NCBI RefSeq assembly: GCF_004004555.2
Contig: NZ_SACP01000001.1
Span: forward strand, 124,001-188,000
Source of the DNA: Methylobacterium oryzihabitans
GTDB lineage: Bacteria > Pseudomonadota > Alphaproteobacteria > Rhizobiales > Beijerinckiaceae
DNA: 64,000 nt
Direction of reading: 5' to 3'
Position 1 is the first letter of the stretch, and each line of letters starts with the position of its first letter. Below the pieces are notes generated by a model. The model saw only the letters and a program-made list of their open reading frames with translations, did no database searches and was not told the origin of the DNA. Position numbers and translations under genes: made by a program. Shown here piece after piece: positions 34,937 through 42,969 of the stretch.

Positions 34937-36385
34937 ATGACCACCCCGACCGACCTCGTGACGATGCGTGCCGGCGACCTCGCGGCGGCGATCCGCACGA
35001 AGCGGGTCTCGGCCCGGGAGGTGATGCAGGCCCATCTCGACCGGATCGCCCGGCTCAACCCGGCGGTGACCGCGATCGTCGCCCTGCGCGACCCCGACGC
35101 CCTGCTCGCCGAGGCCGACGCGGCCGACCGCGACCTCGCCGCCGGGCGCCTGCGCGGGCCGCTCCACGGCCTGCCGCACGCGGTCAAGGACACCGCGCCG
35201 GCCCGCGGCCTCGTCACCACCCTCGGCTCGCCGCTGTTCCGCGACACCGTGCCGGCGGTGGACGCCCCCCACGTCGCCCGCCTGCGCGAGGCCGGCGCGA
35301 TCCTGATCGGCAAGACCAACACGCCGGAATTCGGCCTCGGCTCGCACAGCTACAACCGGGTCTACGGCACCACCCGCAACGCCTACGACCCGTCGCGCAG
35401 CGCCGGCGGGTCGAGCGGCGGCGCTGCGGCGGCCCTCGCCCTGCGGATGGTGCCGCTCGCCGACGGCAGCGACTTCGGCGGCTCGCTGCGCAACCCGGCC
35501 GCCTGGAACGGCGTGCTCGGCCTGCGCCCCTCCGCCGGCCGGGTTCCGGCGCGCACCGACGAGGTGTTCCTGCCCGAACTCGCCGTCACAGGGCCGATGG
35601 CCCGCAACGTCGCCGATCTCGGCCTGCTGCTCTCGGTCCAGGCCGGCTACGACCCGCGCACGCCGAACTCGCTCGCCGACGACCCGGGCGTCTTCGCCGA
35701 TCCGCGCCCGCGCGACCTCGCCGGCCTGCGCATCGGCTGGATCGGCGACTGGGGCGGCCATCTGCCGTTCGAGCCCGGCATCCTCGACCTGTGCGAGCGG
35801 GGTCTCGCCGTGTTCGAGGCGCGCGGCGCGCGGGTCGAGCCGCTGGTGCCGGACTTCGACCCCGCGGCGATCTGGCGGTCCTGGCTGGTGCTGCGGCACT
35901 GGCTCGTCGGCGCCTCGCTCGCTCCGCACTGGCGCAAGCCCGAGACGCGGGCCGAGCTGAAGCCGGAGGCGGTGTGGGAGATCGAGGGCGGGCTGAAGCT
36001 CGACGCCTTCGCGGTCCAGTCCGCGAGCGTCACCCGCAGCGCGTGGTGGAGAACCGTCTGCGACCTGTTCGAGCGGTTCGACGTGCTCGCCCTCCCCTCC
36101 GCCCAGGTGTTTCCGTTCGACGCCGGGCTCGACTGGCCGCGCAGCATCGCCGGCCGGCCGATGGACACCTACCATCGCTGGATGGAGGTGGTGGTGGCGG
36201 TGACGCTGTCGGGCTGCCCGGCGCTCAGCGTGCCGGTCGGGCTCGGGCTCGAGGGTTTGCCGATGGGGATGCAGCTCGTCGCGCCGAACCGCGGCGAACT
36301 GGAACTCCTGCGCATCGCCGCCGCCTACGAGGAGGCCACCGGCTTCGACCGCGTCGTGCCGCCGCTGGCCGGCGGACCGGTTTAG
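34937..36385 (+). CDS. Amidase (amidase signature family)
   Basis: A 482-residue amidase with the Ser-cisSer-Lys triad: Lys84 in HAVKDT, Ser160 in AGGSSGG and nucleophile Ser183 in GSDFGGSLRNPA. It hydrolyses an amide or carbamoyl group of unknown substrate. The N-terminus begins TPTDLVTMRAGDLAAAI. The start at 34937 follows an AGGAG site; a longer in-frame extension is rejected since it lacks the fold. It does not look like GatA, since no gatC/gatB genes are nearby. Confidence 0.88.
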   Translation: MTTPTDLVTMRAGDLAAAIRTKRVSAREVMQAHLDRIARLNPAVTAIVALRDPDALLAEADAADRDLAAGRLRGPLHGLPHAVKDTAPARGLVTTLGSPLFRDTVPAVDAPHVARLREAGAILIGKTNTPEFGLGSHSYNRVYGTTRNAYDPSRSAGGSSGGAAAALALRMVPLADGSDFGGSLRNPAAWNGVLGLRPSAGRVPARTDEVFLPELAVTGPMARNVADLGLLLSVQAGYDPRTPNSLADDPGVFADPRPRDLAGLRIGWIGDWGGHLPFEPGILDLCERGLAVFEARGARVEPLVPDFDPAAIWRSWLVLRHWLVGASLAPHWRKPETRAELKPEAVWEIEGGLKLDAFAVQSASVTRSAWWRTVCDLFERFDVLALPSAQVFPFDAGLDWPRSIAGRPMDTYHRWMEVVVAVTLSGCPALSVPVGLGLEGLPMGMQLVAPNRGELELLRIAAAYEEATGFDRVVPPLAGGPV

Positions 36386-36487
36386 ACCCGACGCCCGTCT
36401 TGCCCCCGGCCGGGGCCGGGTTCATACATTTCGGGACGCGAAGCTCGGCCGCGATTGAATCGGCCGGCAGCAATCCGGGAGGACACG

Positions 36488-37756
36488 ATGAAGCCATTGC
36501 TGATGGCCCTGCTCGCCGCCGTGGCGGTGCCGGCCGCCGCCCTCGCCCAGCAGGAGGCCGGCGACACCAAGGCCAAGGTCGACAACCTGGAGAAGCTCCA
36601 GGGCTTCAAGCCGACCGGCGTCGCCGAGCCGCCGCCGATCCCGCAGACCGGCCGGCGCGCCGACGCGATCAACCGCACGCTGCAGAAGATCAAGGTCCCG
36701 GACGGGTTCAAGATCGAGCTCTACGCCGTGGTGCCCGACGCCCGCGGCCTCGCTGTCGGCCCCAATGCCGGCGTGGTCTTCGTCGGCACCCGCAAGTCGA
36801 AGGTCTACACCGTCACCGACCGCGACAAGGACCGGGTCGCCGACGAGGTCAAGGTCTTCGCCCCCGGCCTCGACTTCAAGATCCCCAACGGCGTCTGCTT
36901 CTCCCGCGACGGGGTGCTGACGATCGCGGAGCAGAACCGCGTCCTGGCGTTCCCGGCGGCCGAGTTCTTCTACGAGAGCCCGGACGTCGCCGCCGCCGTG
37001 GTGGTCAAGCAGGGCGAGCTGATCCCGCCCTCCGAGGAGAGCTACAATCACACCGCCCGGATGTGCCGCATCGGCCCTGACGGCAAGCTCTACGTCTCCC
37101 TCGGCCAGCCCTACAACGTGCCGCCGAAGGAGAAGGCCGACCTCTACGCGAAGACCGGCATCGGCGGCATCATCCGCATGGATGCCGACGGCAAGAACCG
37201 CGAGGTCTACGCCACCGGAATCCGCAACTCGGTCGGGATGGACTTCGCCCCCGACAAGACCCTGTGGTTCACCGACAATCAGGTCGACGGCATGGGCGAC
37301 GACCAGCCGCCGGGCGAGCTGAACCAGATCACCAAGCCGGGCCAGAACTTCGGCTTCCCGTGGTACGGCGGCGGCGCGGTGCGCACGGTCGAGTACAAGG
37401 ACGCCACGGTCCCGGCCGACGTCGTGCCGCCGAAGGCGGAGCTCCCGCCCCACGCCGCCGATCTCGGCATGATCGTCTACAAGGGCCGGTCGTTCCCGGA
37501 GAAGTACCGCGGCGGCGTGTTCACCGCCGAGCACGGCTCGTGGAACCGCACCACGCCGATCGGCGCCCGGGTGATGTACGTGCCGGTCAACAAGGACGGC
37601 ACCGCCGGCAAGCCCGAGCCGTTCGCCGAGGGCTGGCTCACCGCCGACGGCGAGTATCTCGGCCGCCCCGTCGACCTCGCCACCCTGCCGGACGGCTCGC
37701 TGCTGGTCTCCGACGACACCGCCGGCGCGATCTACCGCATCTCCTACGAGAAGTAG
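36488..37756 (+). CDS. PQQ-dependent sugar dehydrogenase (soluble aldose type)
   Basis: A 422-residue periplasmic six-bladed propeller of the GDH/sorbosone dehydrogenase family, which oxidises aldoses with PQQ. A signal peptide (about residues 1-19, ALAQQ) is followed by motifs DGFKIELYAV, VVFVGTRKSKVYTV and YATGIRNSVGMDFAPDK (Arg/Asn substrate contacts), FTDNQVDGMGDDQPPGELN (metal-site-like loop) and AEHGSWNRTTPIG. A terminator hairpin and the cytochrome gene follow; the cytochrome could accept its electrons. The specific substrate cannot be told. Confidence 0.86.
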   Translation: MKPLLMALLAAVAVPAAALAQQEAGDTKAKVDNLEKLQGFKPTGVAEPPPIPQTGRRADAINRTLQKIKVPDGFKIELYAVVPDARGLAVGPNAGVVFVGTRKSKVYTVTDRDKDRVADEVKVFAPGLDFKIPNGVCFSRDGVLTIAEQNRVLAFPAAEFFYESPDVAAAVVVKQGELIPPSEESYNHTARMCRIGPDGKLYVSLGQPYNVPPKEKADLYAKTGIGGIIRMDADGKNREVYATGIRNSVGMDFAPDKTLWFTDNQVDGMGDDQPPGELNQITKPGQNFGFPWYGGGAVRTVEYKDATVPADVVPPKAELPPHAADLGMIVYKGRSFPEKYRGGVFTAEHGSWNRTTPIGARVMYVPVNKDGTAGKPEPFAEGWLTADGEYLGRPVDLATLPDGSLLVSDDTAGAIYRISYEK

Positions 37757-37770
37757 GTTTTCGGGTTTTC

Positions 37771-37800
37771 GGAAGGCGGGGCTCCGGTCCCGCCTTCCTT
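37771..37800 (+). terminator. Rho-independent-like terminator/attenuator
   Basis: A perfect 10-bp stem GGAAGGCGGG/CCCGCCTTCC with an 8-base loop, followed by TT, lies 14 bases after the dehydrogenase stop and just before the cytochrome gene. It would reduce read-through. Confidence 0.65.
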
Positions 37801-37814
37801 CGCGGGAACACCCC

Positions 37815-38135
37815 ATGATCCTCCGTCTCGTCCCCCTCGCCGTCCTGCTCCTCGCGCCCGCGCTCGCCCAGGCCGGCGACGCCAGGGCCGGCCGCGCCAA
37901 GGCCATCGCCTGCCAGGCCTGCCACGGCCTCGACGGCGTCTCGAAGCTGCCCGACGCGCCGAACCTGTCCGGCCAAGTCGAGCCCTACCTCGTCAAGGCG
38001 CTGACCGAGTTCCGCGACGGCACGCGCAAGAACGAGGTGATGTCGGTCGCCGCCCAGGAGCTCACCGACGCCGACATCGCCAACCTCGCGGCCTATTACA
38101 GCGGCATCCAGGTCGAAGTGATCCCGCCGGGGTGA
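37815..38135 (+). CDS. Class I cytochrome c (c4/c5 type)
   Basis: A 106-residue exported cytochrome. The signal peptide spans about residues 1-20; the haem-binding CQACH has Cys33, Cys36 and His37, and the Met ligand probably lies in RKNEVMSVAAQEL near residue 76. NLSGQVEPYLVKAL is typical of the c4-like group. It likely carries electrons from a periplasmic dehydrogenase such as the neighbour upstream. The convergent TonB receptor gene ends 28 bp downstream. Confidence 0.88.
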   Translation: MILRLVPLAVLLLAPALAQAGDARAGRAKAIACQACHGLDGVSKLPDAPNLSGQVEPYLVKALTEFRDGTRKNEVMSVAAQELTDADIANLAAYYSGIQVEVIPPG

Positions 38136-38163
38136 GGGACGGGTCCTTGCGGGCCCGGCGGAC

Positions 38164-40455
38164 CTACCAGCGATAGGTCAGGGTTCCGAACACGCTGCGG
38201 CGGAACCCCTCGAAGACGTAGCCGCTGTAGAAGCCCGCGGTGTAGTAGCGCCGATCGAACAGGTTCGTCGCGTTGACCGACAGGATCGCACCCTTCCAAT
38301 CCGGGTTGAGCCGCGCGAGATCGTAGCTGATCGACGCGTCGACGACGGCGTAGGACGGGATGTCATCGACGTTGGTCGCATCCGTCCGCGAGCCGATGTA
38401 ACGCACGCCGGCGCCGGCGCGGAGGCCGCCGAGCGGCGACCCGAGCGGGAAGGCGTAGTCGGCGAAGAGCGAGACCGTGTTGGCCGGGGCGTTGGGCAGG
38501 CGGTTGCCGATGAGCCTCTGGTTCGTGTCCTTCGTGACCTTCGTGTCGAGATGGGAGTAGCCGAAGACGAGGTTGAAGCCGTCGAACAGGCTGGCCTTGC
38601 CCTCAAGCTCGAACCCCTTCGCCACGGCCTCGCCGGTCTGGATGAAGAAGCCCGGGTTGCGCGGGTCGGCGAGCGGGATGTTGGTCTGGGTGATGTCGAA
38701 ATACGAGGCGGTGAAGAGCGCGTTGGTGCCGAGGGGCTGCCACTTCACGCCGCCTTCGATCTGCTTCGCCTCGCGCGGATCGAGGGCCGCCCCGCCGGCG
38801 CGCTGACCCGCGATCTGCGGGTTGAAGGAGGTCGAGTAGGACACGTAGGGAACCACGCCGGCATCGAACTCGTAGCCGAGGGCGACGCGGTAGCTCAGGG
38901 CGGAGAAGTCCTGCTTGCTGACCGTCGTCCGGTTCAAGGCCGGCAGCGGGATGTTCGGGTAGGTGGTCACGGTATCGATCTGCTGATCGACCCAATCGTT
39001 GCGCACGCTGCCGGTGAAGATGAAGCCGTTCCACTTCATCTGATCCTGGAAGTAGGCACCGATCTGCTGCTGCGTGGCGCGCGACGCGATGTTCGTCCGG
39101 TCCGGGAAGGTGAAGCCGTAGTTGTAGACCGGATTGTAGAGATCGATCAGCCGCGTTCCGGCAGCCGCCGGATAGCCGAGCGGGAAGGTGCGCGCATCGT
39201 TGCGGTGGTAGTCCTGGACGTCGACCCCGAAGACGACGTTGTGCCTGATGCCGAAGGTGTCGAATTGGCCTTCGACGTGGTTGTCGGCCAGGATGCCGTA
39301 GCTCGACTGCCGGCGCAGGTACGGGACGACCGCCACCGAGAGGAACCCCGGCGGCGAGAAGCCGGGAACGGCGCCGACGACGTCGGCCTTGGTCGAGGCC
39401 TCGTAGATCCGGAACGCCGAGTGGAACAGCCATCCGGGCGCAAACGAATGGTCGAGGATGTAGCCGATCTCCTTGTTCTCAAGGAGGAAGGTATTGAAGT
39501 TCGGCTGGCCGACGAAGACGTTTCTCGGATAGAAGCCGCGGACGCTCGGGATGATCGAGCCGACGATCGGCAGGCTCTGCTCGGAGCCGCCACCGCGGAA
39601 CTCGGCGTATTTGGCGAGCACGGTGAGCGAGGTGTCGGCATCCGGCCGCCACGTGATCGCTGGCGCGATGAAGGTGCGGTCATCGGGCGTGTACCGGACC
39701 TGGGTGTCGGAGTTGCGGATCAGGCCGGTCAACCGATAGGCGAAGTCCGGCGCTCCCTCGACCGGCCCGGACAGGTCGAAGCCGGCCTGGATCCGGTTGC
39801 GGTTGCCGCCCTGGATGAAGACTTCGTTGAACGGCGTGAAGGTCGGGCGCTTGGACACCAGGTTGATGATGCCGCCGGGCTGCCCGGCGCCGTAGAGCAC
39901 CGAGATCGGGCCCTTGATGACGTCGATGCGCTCGTAGGCGTAGGGCTCGACATTCTGGTCGAACGAGTTGAAGCCGTAGCGCAGCCCGTCCTCGTAGACG
40001 TTGTCGAAGTTGTTGGCGCCGAAGCCGCGCAGGACGAAGGTCGGGCCGCCCTGGCCGGCCGGATAGTCGATCGCCTGGACGTTCGGCGTATAGGCCACCG
40101 CGGTGTTGAGATCCTGCACGCCGCGGACGTCGAGTTCCTCGCGGGTGATGACGCTGACGGTCGCGGGCGTCTCCAGGATCGAGTCGTTGCCCTTCATGCC
40201 CGCCGTCGAGCGGGTGGCGACGAAGCCGGTCGTCCCGAAGGTCGGGTTCTGGGCCGCGACGGAGATCTCGTCGAGAGCGATGGCGCCACCATCCATGGGC
40301 TGGGCCTGGGACGGCGTATTGGAGGCGCCGGGCGGCTTCGACGCCTGGGCCCGGGCATCCCGCGGGCCGGCCGTGAGGGTGGCGATCGCAACCCCCGTCA
40401 CCAGAGCCACGCGCACGCCCATGCCTGCATGATCGGCCCAGTGAGTCCAACGCAT
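38164..40455 (-). CDS. TonB-dependent siderophore-type receptor
   Basis: A 763-residue outer-membrane receptor (FhuA/FoxA type). A signal peptide (cleavage near residue 36, ARA) is followed by a TonB box-like LDEISVAA, the plug domain (TPATVSVITREELDVRGVQDLN, GPTFVLRGFGANNFDNVYED, RIDVIKGPISVLYGAGQPGG) and a 22-strand barrel ending with TLTYRW, an aromatic end residue. It would import a metal chelate. Being close to the XoxF cluster, a lanthanide chelate is possible but unproven; ferric siderophore is the default call. It faces the cytochrome c gene convergently. Confidence 0.87.
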   Translation of the reverse strand: MRWTHWADHAGMGVRVALVTGVAIATLTAGPRDARAQASKPPGASNTPSQAQPMDGGAIALDEISVAAQNPTFGTTGFVATRSTAGMKGNDSILETPATVSVITREELDVRGVQDLNTAVAYTPNVQAIDYPAGQGGPTFVLRGFGANNFDNVYEDGLRYGFNSFDQNVEPYAYERIDVIKGPISVLYGAGQPGGIINLVSKRPTFTPFNEVFIQGGNRNRIQAGFDLSGPVEGAPDFAYRLTGLIRNSDTQVRYTPDDRTFIAPAITWRPDADTSLTVLAKYAEFRGGGSEQSLPIVGSIIPSVRGFYPRNVFVGQPNFNTFLLENKEIGYILDHSFAPGWLFHSAFRIYEASTKADVVGAVPGFSPPGFLSVAVVPYLRRQSSYGILADNHVEGQFDTFGIRHNVVFGVDVQDYHRNDARTFPLGYPAAAGTRLIDLYNPVYNYGFTFPDRTNIASRATQQQIGAYFQDQMKWNGFIFTGSVRNDWVDQQIDTVTTYPNIPLPALNRTTVSKQDFSALSYRVALGYEFDAGVVPYVSYSTSFNPQIAGQRAGGAALDPREAKQIEGGVKWQPLGTNALFTASYFDITQTNIPLADPRNPGFFIQTGEAVAKGFELEGKASLFDGFNLVFGYSHLDTKVTKDTNQRLIGNRLPNAPANTVSLFADYAFPLGSPLGGLRAGAGVRYIGSRTDATNVDDIPSYAVVDASISYDLARLNPDWKGAILSVNATNLFDRRYYTAGFYSGYVFEGFRRSVFGTLTYRW

Positions 40456-40817
40456 CGAGCAGCCCCGGCAGAGGTCATCAGGGGCCTCGCCCTTCGCATC
40501 GCCGCCGCGGAGAGGCCTGGATGTCGATTATGGAGCCCGCATTTCGAAATCAAATGACAAGACGAGGCCCAGCATAGAATCGATTTAATCTATTTTACGC
40601 CGCGCCAGACAACCTAGCGATAAGTTACTGCCGGTAAGAAATTTTCCAAAATATCTCGAATGACTATAATTTGAATGAATGCGGCCCGCGGAAGACGCCG
40701 CTGAGGAGAGTGTCATATTTGTCATACCGCGTACCGGGCGGCGCGGATTCGGTTCGCGCGATCCTCGAGACCTGGGGGGTCCTGCCTTGCGCTGCGTCCC
40801 GACCTTCGGCAGCTCCC
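40456..40817. promoter_or_regulatory. AT-rich region upstream of the TonB receptor
   Basis: A 362-bp gap between the receptor start and the end of the CXXCW gene. Positions 40560-40690 are much more AT-rich than the genome and include the perfect palindrome ATTTCGAAAT (40541-40550). It is the likely receptor promoter region. No clear Fur, Irr or RirA box was found. Confidence 0.4.
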
Positions 40818-41357
40818 CTACGGGGCCGCCGGTTCGGCCCGCTCCAACGGCAGCGTCGCCTCGGCCCAGCCGTCGGTGCCGTCGGGATACCAGTGGACGC
40901 TGGTATAGCCGTGGGCGAGCGCCCGCTTGGCGGCGTTCCACGACATCCAGCACTGGCGCTGGCAGAAGAACACCACGGGCCTCGCCCGGTCGCCCCTCGT
41001 CGCCGCGTCGAGCTCGCGCCGGAAATAGGCGTCGGTCTCCGGCGCCAGGGCGCCGAAGCCGGTATTGGCGAGCCAGCGCGCGCCCGGGATGCTGTCGTGC
41101 GGCGGATCGCGCCAGATCGTGCCGGCGGGGAGCGCCGCCGGGCGCGGCGGCAGCGGCAGAACGTCGATGAAGGGGCTGCCCGCGCGCCACAGCGCCTCGG
41201 CCTCGGCGGTGGTCACCACCCGGGCGCCTCGGAGCGTGGCCGGCGTCGGGGCGCGGTAGGCCTCGCTGCGGTAGCCGGCGGGCTCGGGCGGGGGCGCCTC
41301 GGCCCGGGCGGGCGCGGCGAGGAGCAGCAGGGCGGCGACGGCGTGGCAGACCCTCAC
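40818..41357 (-). CDS. PQQ-dependent catabolism-associated CXXCW motif protein
   Basis: A 179-residue periplasmic protein with a signal (VCHAVAALLLLAAPARA). It has a rhodanese-like fold (VVTTAEAEALWRAGSPFIDV) and the hallmark cysteine pair, here C-x3-CW, in FFCQRQCWMSWNAAKRAL, followed by YTSVHWYPDGTDGW. Members occur only with PQQ dehydrogenase clusters; redox or cofactor assistance is inferred. The GTG start overlaps the stop of xoxJ by 4 bp. It is the last gene of the xox unit. Confidence 0.85.
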   Translation of the reverse strand: MRVCHAVAALLLLAAPARAEAPPPEPAGYRSEAYRAPTPATLRGARVVTTAEAEALWRAGSPFIDVLPLPPRPAALPAGTIWRDPPHDSIPGARWLANTGFGALAPETDAYFRRELDAATRGDRARPVVFFCQRQCWMSWNAAKRALAHGYTSVHWYPDGTDGWAEATLPLERAEPAAP

Positions 41358-42214
41358 GGCTTGCCCTCCGCCGGCAGCGGCCGGTTCTCCTCCTCGTCGA
41401 GGAGCGGCACCGCGTAGTCGCGCAGGACCGCCTCGATTTCGGCCCGGCGCTTGCGCAGGGCGGTGTTGAGGATGCGCTTCCAGTCGTTCTCGTTGGGCCG
41501 CACCGCCATGGCGATGCGGTAGGTCATCGAGGGCCGGTCGGGCTCCTGGAGCAGCGGCACCACCTCCATCGGCACGCCGCTCTGCCGGGCGAGCCAGCCG
41601 GCGGCGGGGCCCCACAGCACCGCGGCGTCGAGCCCGCCCGCGGCGAGGTCGGCGACGATCTGGCCGGCCACGGTCTCGTGCGGCCGGTCGGGATCGAACA
41701 GGTAGGGCGCGTAGGCCCGCATCGTGCCTACTAGACCGACCTCGCCCATCCGGTTCACCGGCGGGGTGCCGGCGACGACGCCGATGCGGCGGCCCTTCAG
41801 CCGCGGGTCGTCGAGGCGCGCGACGCCCGACAGCTCGCCGCCGCGGGTCACCAGCACGTAGGCCGAGCGGTAGTACGGGTTGGTGTTCTGGACCTGCTCG
41901 GAGCCGAAGGCGGAGCCGACGATGACGTCGCACAGGCCCGAGCCGAGCGTGTTGCGCACGAAGCCGGGTCCCTGCGTCAGCCAGTAGCTGCGCAGCTTCA
42001 CCTTCAGCTCGTCGGCGATGATCGCGGCGATCCGGCTCTCGAACCCCTCACCCCTGCGCGACGAGAACGGCATGTTGCCGGGATCGGCGCAGATCCGCAG
42101 CGCGTCGGTGGTGACGAGGTCGGGCAGGTGCTGCGCCGGGGCGCGCGAGGCCCCGGCGGCGGCGGCGAGGAGCGCGAGTCCGACGACCCGCGCGCAGGAC
42201 CGGGAGCCCGTCAT
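41354..42214 (-). CDS. xoxJ: XoxJ-type periplasmic binding protein
   Basis: A 286-residue quinoprotein dehydrogenase-associated solute-binding protein. The signal is LALLAAAAGASRAPA. The family pattern LRICADPGNMPFSSRRGEGFESRIAAI starts the mature part, then GLCDVIVGSAFGSEQVQNTNPYYRSAYVLV. Structural work on XoxJ suggests it helps activate XoxF rather than import a solute. It overlaps xoxG by 1 bp at its start (ATGA) and the CXXCW gene at its end, so is fully coupled. Confidence 0.9.
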   Translation of the reverse strand: MTGSRSCARVVGLALLAAAAGASRAPAQHLPDLVTTDALRICADPGNMPFSSRRGEGFESRIAAIIADELKVKLRSYWLTQGPGFVRNTLGSGLCDVIVGSAFGSEQVQNTNPYYRSAYVLVTRGGELSGVARLDDPRLKGRRIGVVAGTPPVNRMGEVGLVGTMRAYAPYLFDPDRPHETVAGQIVADLAAGGLDAAVLWGPAAGWLARQSGVPMEVVPLLQEPDRPSMTYRIAMAVRPNENDWKRILNTALRKRRAEIEAVLRDYAVPLLDEEENRPLPAEGKP

Positions 42215-42849
42215 CAGCCGCCCAGGCACTCCTTCTCGGCCTTCTTGACCGCCTCGGGCTTGTCCTCGCGCTCGCCCGGCCGCACGCGGCCGATGGCGCC
42301 GGCGGCGCGGGCCTTGAGGTAGACGTAGAGGTCGTCGGCGTAGCACATGACGTTCTTGTTGTCGCCGAAGGCCGGCATCACCTGCTGCTGGCTGGCGCTG
42401 ACCTCCTGCTTGCCGCCGGCGAGGATGCCGATGAACTCCTCGTAGGACAGGCGCTTGAGCGAGTCCTTCAGGGCCGGGGCGTAGGTCGAGCCCATGCCGT
42501 CGGGGCCGTGGCAGACGTGGCACTCGGCGTGGTAGCGCCGGTAGCCGGAATAGGTGAACCAGTCGACCTTCTTGCCGTCGTTGGTGACGCGGAAGGTCGG
42601 GTGGCCCTCGGCGTCGCTGTACTTGCCGTCCTCGACCTTCACGGCGGCGTCCTTGGCGAGGAGCTTCTCGTCCTTCTCGGCGGTGGGATCGTTGGGGCTG
42701 AGCGAGTTCGCCAGCGCGGGGTCGGGCTTCTTGGAATCCTCAGCATGTACGGCAGCCGAAGCGGCGGCTGCTAGGGCGAGGCCGGCCAGGACTGGCCGCA
42801 GGACAGCTTTGCTGAGGTGTAGCAACGGACGTTTCTCCCCGTATTTCAA
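42214..42849 (-). CDS. xoxG: Cytochrome c of XoxF methanol oxidation (XoxG)
   Basis: A 211-residue cytochrome c that is the physiological electron acceptor of XoxF. A signal peptide (about residues 1-36) precedes the CHVCH haem site (Cys110, Cys113, His114) and Met158 or Met168 as probable axial ligand in QQVMPAFGDNKNVMCY. The 70-residue N-terminal extension before the haem site is typical of XoxG. It is 120 bp downstream of xoxF with a hairpin between them, and overlaps xoxJ. Confidence 0.92.
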   Translation of the reverse strand: MKYGEKRPLLHLSKAVLRPVLAGLALAAAASAAVHAEDSKKPDPALANSLSPNDPTAEKDEKLLAKDAAVKVEDGKYSDAEGHPTFRVTNDGKKVDWFTYSGYRRYHAECHVCHGPDGMGSTYAPALKDSLKRLSYEEFIGILAGGKQEVSASQQQVMPAFGDNKNVMCYADDLYVYLKARAAGAIGRVRPGEREDKPEAVKKAEKECLGG

Positions 42850-42915
42850 CGGAAGATCCTGGGCCTCCCGCCGCGACGACGTTCGGCCGCGTTATCAGAG
42901 CCACTCTAAAGGACA

Positions 42916-42945
42916 GGTGCCGGCGCGGAAACCCGCGCCGGCACC
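42916..42945 (-). terminator. Hairpin between xoxF and xoxG
   Basis: A 12-bp stem GGTGCCGGCGCG/CGCGCCGGCACC with a 6-base loop lies 24 bp after the xoxF stop. It probably terminates or stabilises the abundant xoxF transcript while allowing some read-through to xoxG. Confidence 0.6.
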
Positions 42946-42969
42946 CTCTTTAGTGCAAGTCCCTGCGGC

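Noticed and set aside
34227..34940. 237-codon plus-strand frame before the amidase
   Set aside because: Arg/Pro-rich, and crossed by two better-supported small minus-strand ORFs; no similarity.
40456..40817. Fur/Irr box upstream of the TonB receptor
   Set aside because: Only AT-richness and one short palindrome are visible; no match to a known iron-box consensus could be supported.
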